Position numbers and translations under genes: made by a program. The notes beneath the pieces were generated by a model. The model saw nothing but the letters and a program-made list of their open reading frames with translations. It was not told the DNA's origin and did no database searches. Of a stretch of DNA of 64,000 nt, positions 62,308 to 64,000 are shown piece after piece. The DNA is from Adiantum capillus-veneris (lineage: Eukaryota; Streptophyta; Polypodiopsida; Polypodiales; Pteridaceae). Positions within the stretch are counted from its first letter, which is position 1, and every line of letters starts with the position of its first letter. Location of the stretch: NCBI GenBank assembly GCA_014529385.2, contig CM043961.1, positions 15,245,978-15,309,977 on the forward strand, written 5' to 3'.

Positions 62308-64000
62308 TCATCTTAATTCATTAGAAAGTACAAACTCGTCCGTGAACAATGGACTGAGATACAATTTTTGTAAGTATGGAATCAGAATGTCTTCAAGGTA
62401 AAAATCGAAGGAATGCCCCTCGAAAGAAGGTGGTGAGATAGTTGTTCCCGGCGGATTTAGTTCTCCCTTTTCGGGAGTATCATCAATTAGTAGTGTATTA
62501 GTTGCATCAAAGGGTACACCGATTTGGCTAAACGGTTTGTACAAAAGAGGTAATCCTAGTTTTTTAGGGTGGTAGTGGCCCTCAACGGTAACGCATTTTC
62601 TTTGATCATACAAAAAGGCAAAATCTGACGTGTGAGCTTGGCATACACTGCAAACTATTGCAACTAGTGGCGACAAGTTTTGCCTTTGCATTGAAGACCA
62701 TATGGCAACTCTGAAGCGCGGAAGAAGAAACTGAATAAATTCCTTGGTTCCTGGACAAACCACGACTCGACAAGTTCCCATCCGAAACGTTTGCAAATCC
62801 TCAAAGGGTCCTCTGTCACCGAGAGGCACCCGCATCAGCAGCAATCCATTGACGTCCAAGATAATCAACCTCTGTAAAAGTTGACAAGTACATATAAGTA
62901 GTTAGAAGCTGAACATATTTTGCCACACTTGAATAGACATTACCGGAACAACCGTATCTACAGGTAGCAAGGGTCCATACTGGGTCTCTGTAGTGTTCAT
63001 GTCGTTGTTGCTCTCCTCCACTTTATCTTCATAGTCATCATTCACATCTTCATCAGGGGTCTCCCCCATGGCCCTTTCTGCCTCATTCAAGGTTGATCGG
63101 CTTGCCTCATACATCCTTGCCTGATCCATATCATTTTGCTCATCCCTAGGCCTGCTTTCCTCATCCATATCCTTTTGCTCATCTATAGGCCTGCTTTCCT
63201 CATCCATATCCTTTTGCTCATCTATAGGCTGGCTTTCCTCAACTTGGGTTTCAGCCATAGGCTCTTTTGGCTCCTCCATTGGCTGACTTGGCTCTTTCAT
63301 TGTCTCCTCCGGTTGAACCTTAGCACCTTCCATATGCTCATTTGACCTTTCCTCATCCTCGGCTCTTTCATCTTCTGCTGATATGACACCCTCGGCCCGT
63401 TGCGATTCCACTGTATCGGATGTAGGGGTTTGTCATGGTGGCACGTCATGATTTGTAAGATCAATAGTGCGCTCATCCAAGCCGCTATCTTCAAGCTCTC
63501 TGGGGCTAGACATAGTAAGCAAGTGTTGTATTAAACTTACCCGGTATCTTTGCAAATAATCATATGTGTAGTTTTTTAAAGCACTCTGCAAAATTGAAAG
63601 ACCACATGGTGAGAATTCTTTTATAAACTAAACCAAAACTGACTGAATGCGTTGCCAAATGGGTACCTTAGTCATGAAAGGTTTTAATGCAAAGTAGCTT
63701 TGCAGGACATATTCTGCATGGAGAAGACATCTCCAGCCGCAAGAATTTCCATCGGTTTGATTTGGGACAGGTACATCTTTGATTGGGGCCTTGTATAGTT
63801 CATACCTTCCACATAGCTTGCCATAGGCAAGCAACAACCTCTTTATACAGCTGCACAAAGCAGCGTCAAGATGTTAGCATGAGGCTTCAAATTTACATGG
63901 ATATCTATAAGAAACACTTTTTGATACAAAACACTTACACCTTAATTTCAGGGTGGGTTCCTTTTATTGAATTGAACACCCACACTGCTGGTTGGTCAAC
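62308..64000 (-). CDS. TIR-2 minus-strand gene: Ulp1/C48-like, acidic repeat linker, FCP1/HAD-like; 5' end outside window
   Basis: Exons inferred from GT-AG sites and phase: beyond 64000 to 63939, 63850-63667, 63585-62944, 62871-62308, with introns of 88, 81 and 72 nt. The first two give a Ulp1-type SUMO-protease end: VFNSIKG (Asn where the catalytic Asp is usual) and NQTDGNSCGW with oxyanion Gln and nucleophile Cys. The third is acidic, with a 13-residue unit (PIDEQKDMDEESR) three times. The fourth is an FCP1/NIF-like HAD domain: LIILDVNGLLLMRV (second motif-I Asp is Asn), FRVAIWSSM and LLIDDTPEK. One in-frame TGA (63433-63435) interrupts the linker. A strong donor at 63540 could instead end one gene and start another. 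Catalysis is doubtful in both domains. Confidence 0.65.
63129..63250 (-). repeat. 39-bp coding minisatellite
   Basis: Units encoding PIDEQKDMDEES are repeated, two nearly identical and a third diverged (PRDEQNDMDQ). They lie inside the acidic linker of the minus-strand TIR-2 gene and keep frame. Confidence 0.85.

Larger units (their letters stand above)
60289..64000. mobile_element. TIR-2: DNA transposon, left end and two genes, right end outside window
   Basis: The LTR-6 integrase frame stops abruptly at ATTAGGAAATTTCAGAGGTC (60289), the terminal sequence of the foldback element at 51549. Similarity continues about 100 bp (GGAGGGCC, GAGAGAGAAAAATA, CATGAAGGCTACGTTACGTAG against CTACATTACGTAG). 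It carries a plus-strand spliced gene and a minus-strand Ulp1-FCP1-like gene converging on a TC/TA microsatellite. Long terminal repeats and captured Ulp1 domains recall plant Mutator-like elements, but no transposase is seen here and the target duplication cannot be read. Confidence 0.7.

Overview
The window looks like intergenic DNA from a large, repeat-rich land-plant nuclear genome. The evidence is plant-type Ty3/Gypsy LTR retrotransposons (tRNA-Asp and tRNA-iMet type primer sites, an extra archaeal-type RNase H in two elements), GT-AG introns of 72-88 nt, long (GA)n/(CT)n microsatellites, and no convincing ordinary host gene. The species cannot be read from the sequence.

Layout. LTR-1 (1-2480, +) is a deletion-scarred Gypsy element. 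Next come microsatellites, a 12-bp minisatellite and a 2-kb purine-rich satellite-like array (2831-5580), then mostly unassigned sequence with a degraded coiled-coil remnant and a possible promoter/first exon (5581-9080). From about 9080 to 53548 everything is one old minus-strand Gypsy element, LTR-2, split by later insertions. Its 3' LTR, polypurine tract, long 3' reading frame and tandem repeats lie at 9080-13869; its INT, RT, PR and gag lie at 44349-53548. The largest insertion is LTR-3 (13870-44348, +): two 175-bp LTRs with identical 5-bp flanks (TGTTG) and almost no coding sequence of its own. It was invaded by LTR-4 (15180-28576, -, 13.4 kb) and LTR-5 (31197-42488, +, 11.3 kb), both with paired LTRs. 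LTR-2 gag was also hit by a 1035-bp foldback DNA element (51549-52583) and by LTR-6 (53549-60288, +). LTR-6 is cut in its integrase by TIR-2 (60289 to beyond the window), a DNA transposon whose terminal sequence matches the foldback element. TIR-2 carries two convergent spliced genes: an unknown plus-strand gene and a minus-strand gene combining a Ulp1/C48-like protease domain, an acidic repeat linker and an FCP1/HAD-like phosphatase domain.

How the parts work together. LTR-2, LTR-4, LTR-5 and LTR-6 encode the usual gag, aspartic protease, reverse transcriptase, RNase H and integrase, but every copy has stops, frameshifts or truncation. Four things stand out. LTR-2 and LTR-4 carry a second retropepsin-like domain after the integrase. 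LTR-5 and LTR-6 carry homologous ~70-residue leader ORFs before gag, duplicated in LTR-5. LTR-2 has a duplicated integrase zinc-binding module. TIR-2 and the foldback element appear to be a related DNA-transposon pair with captured or specialised genes. Boundaries given by two LTRs and target duplications are firm. The continuity of LTR-2 across LTR-3 and the left ends of single-LTR elements are inferred.
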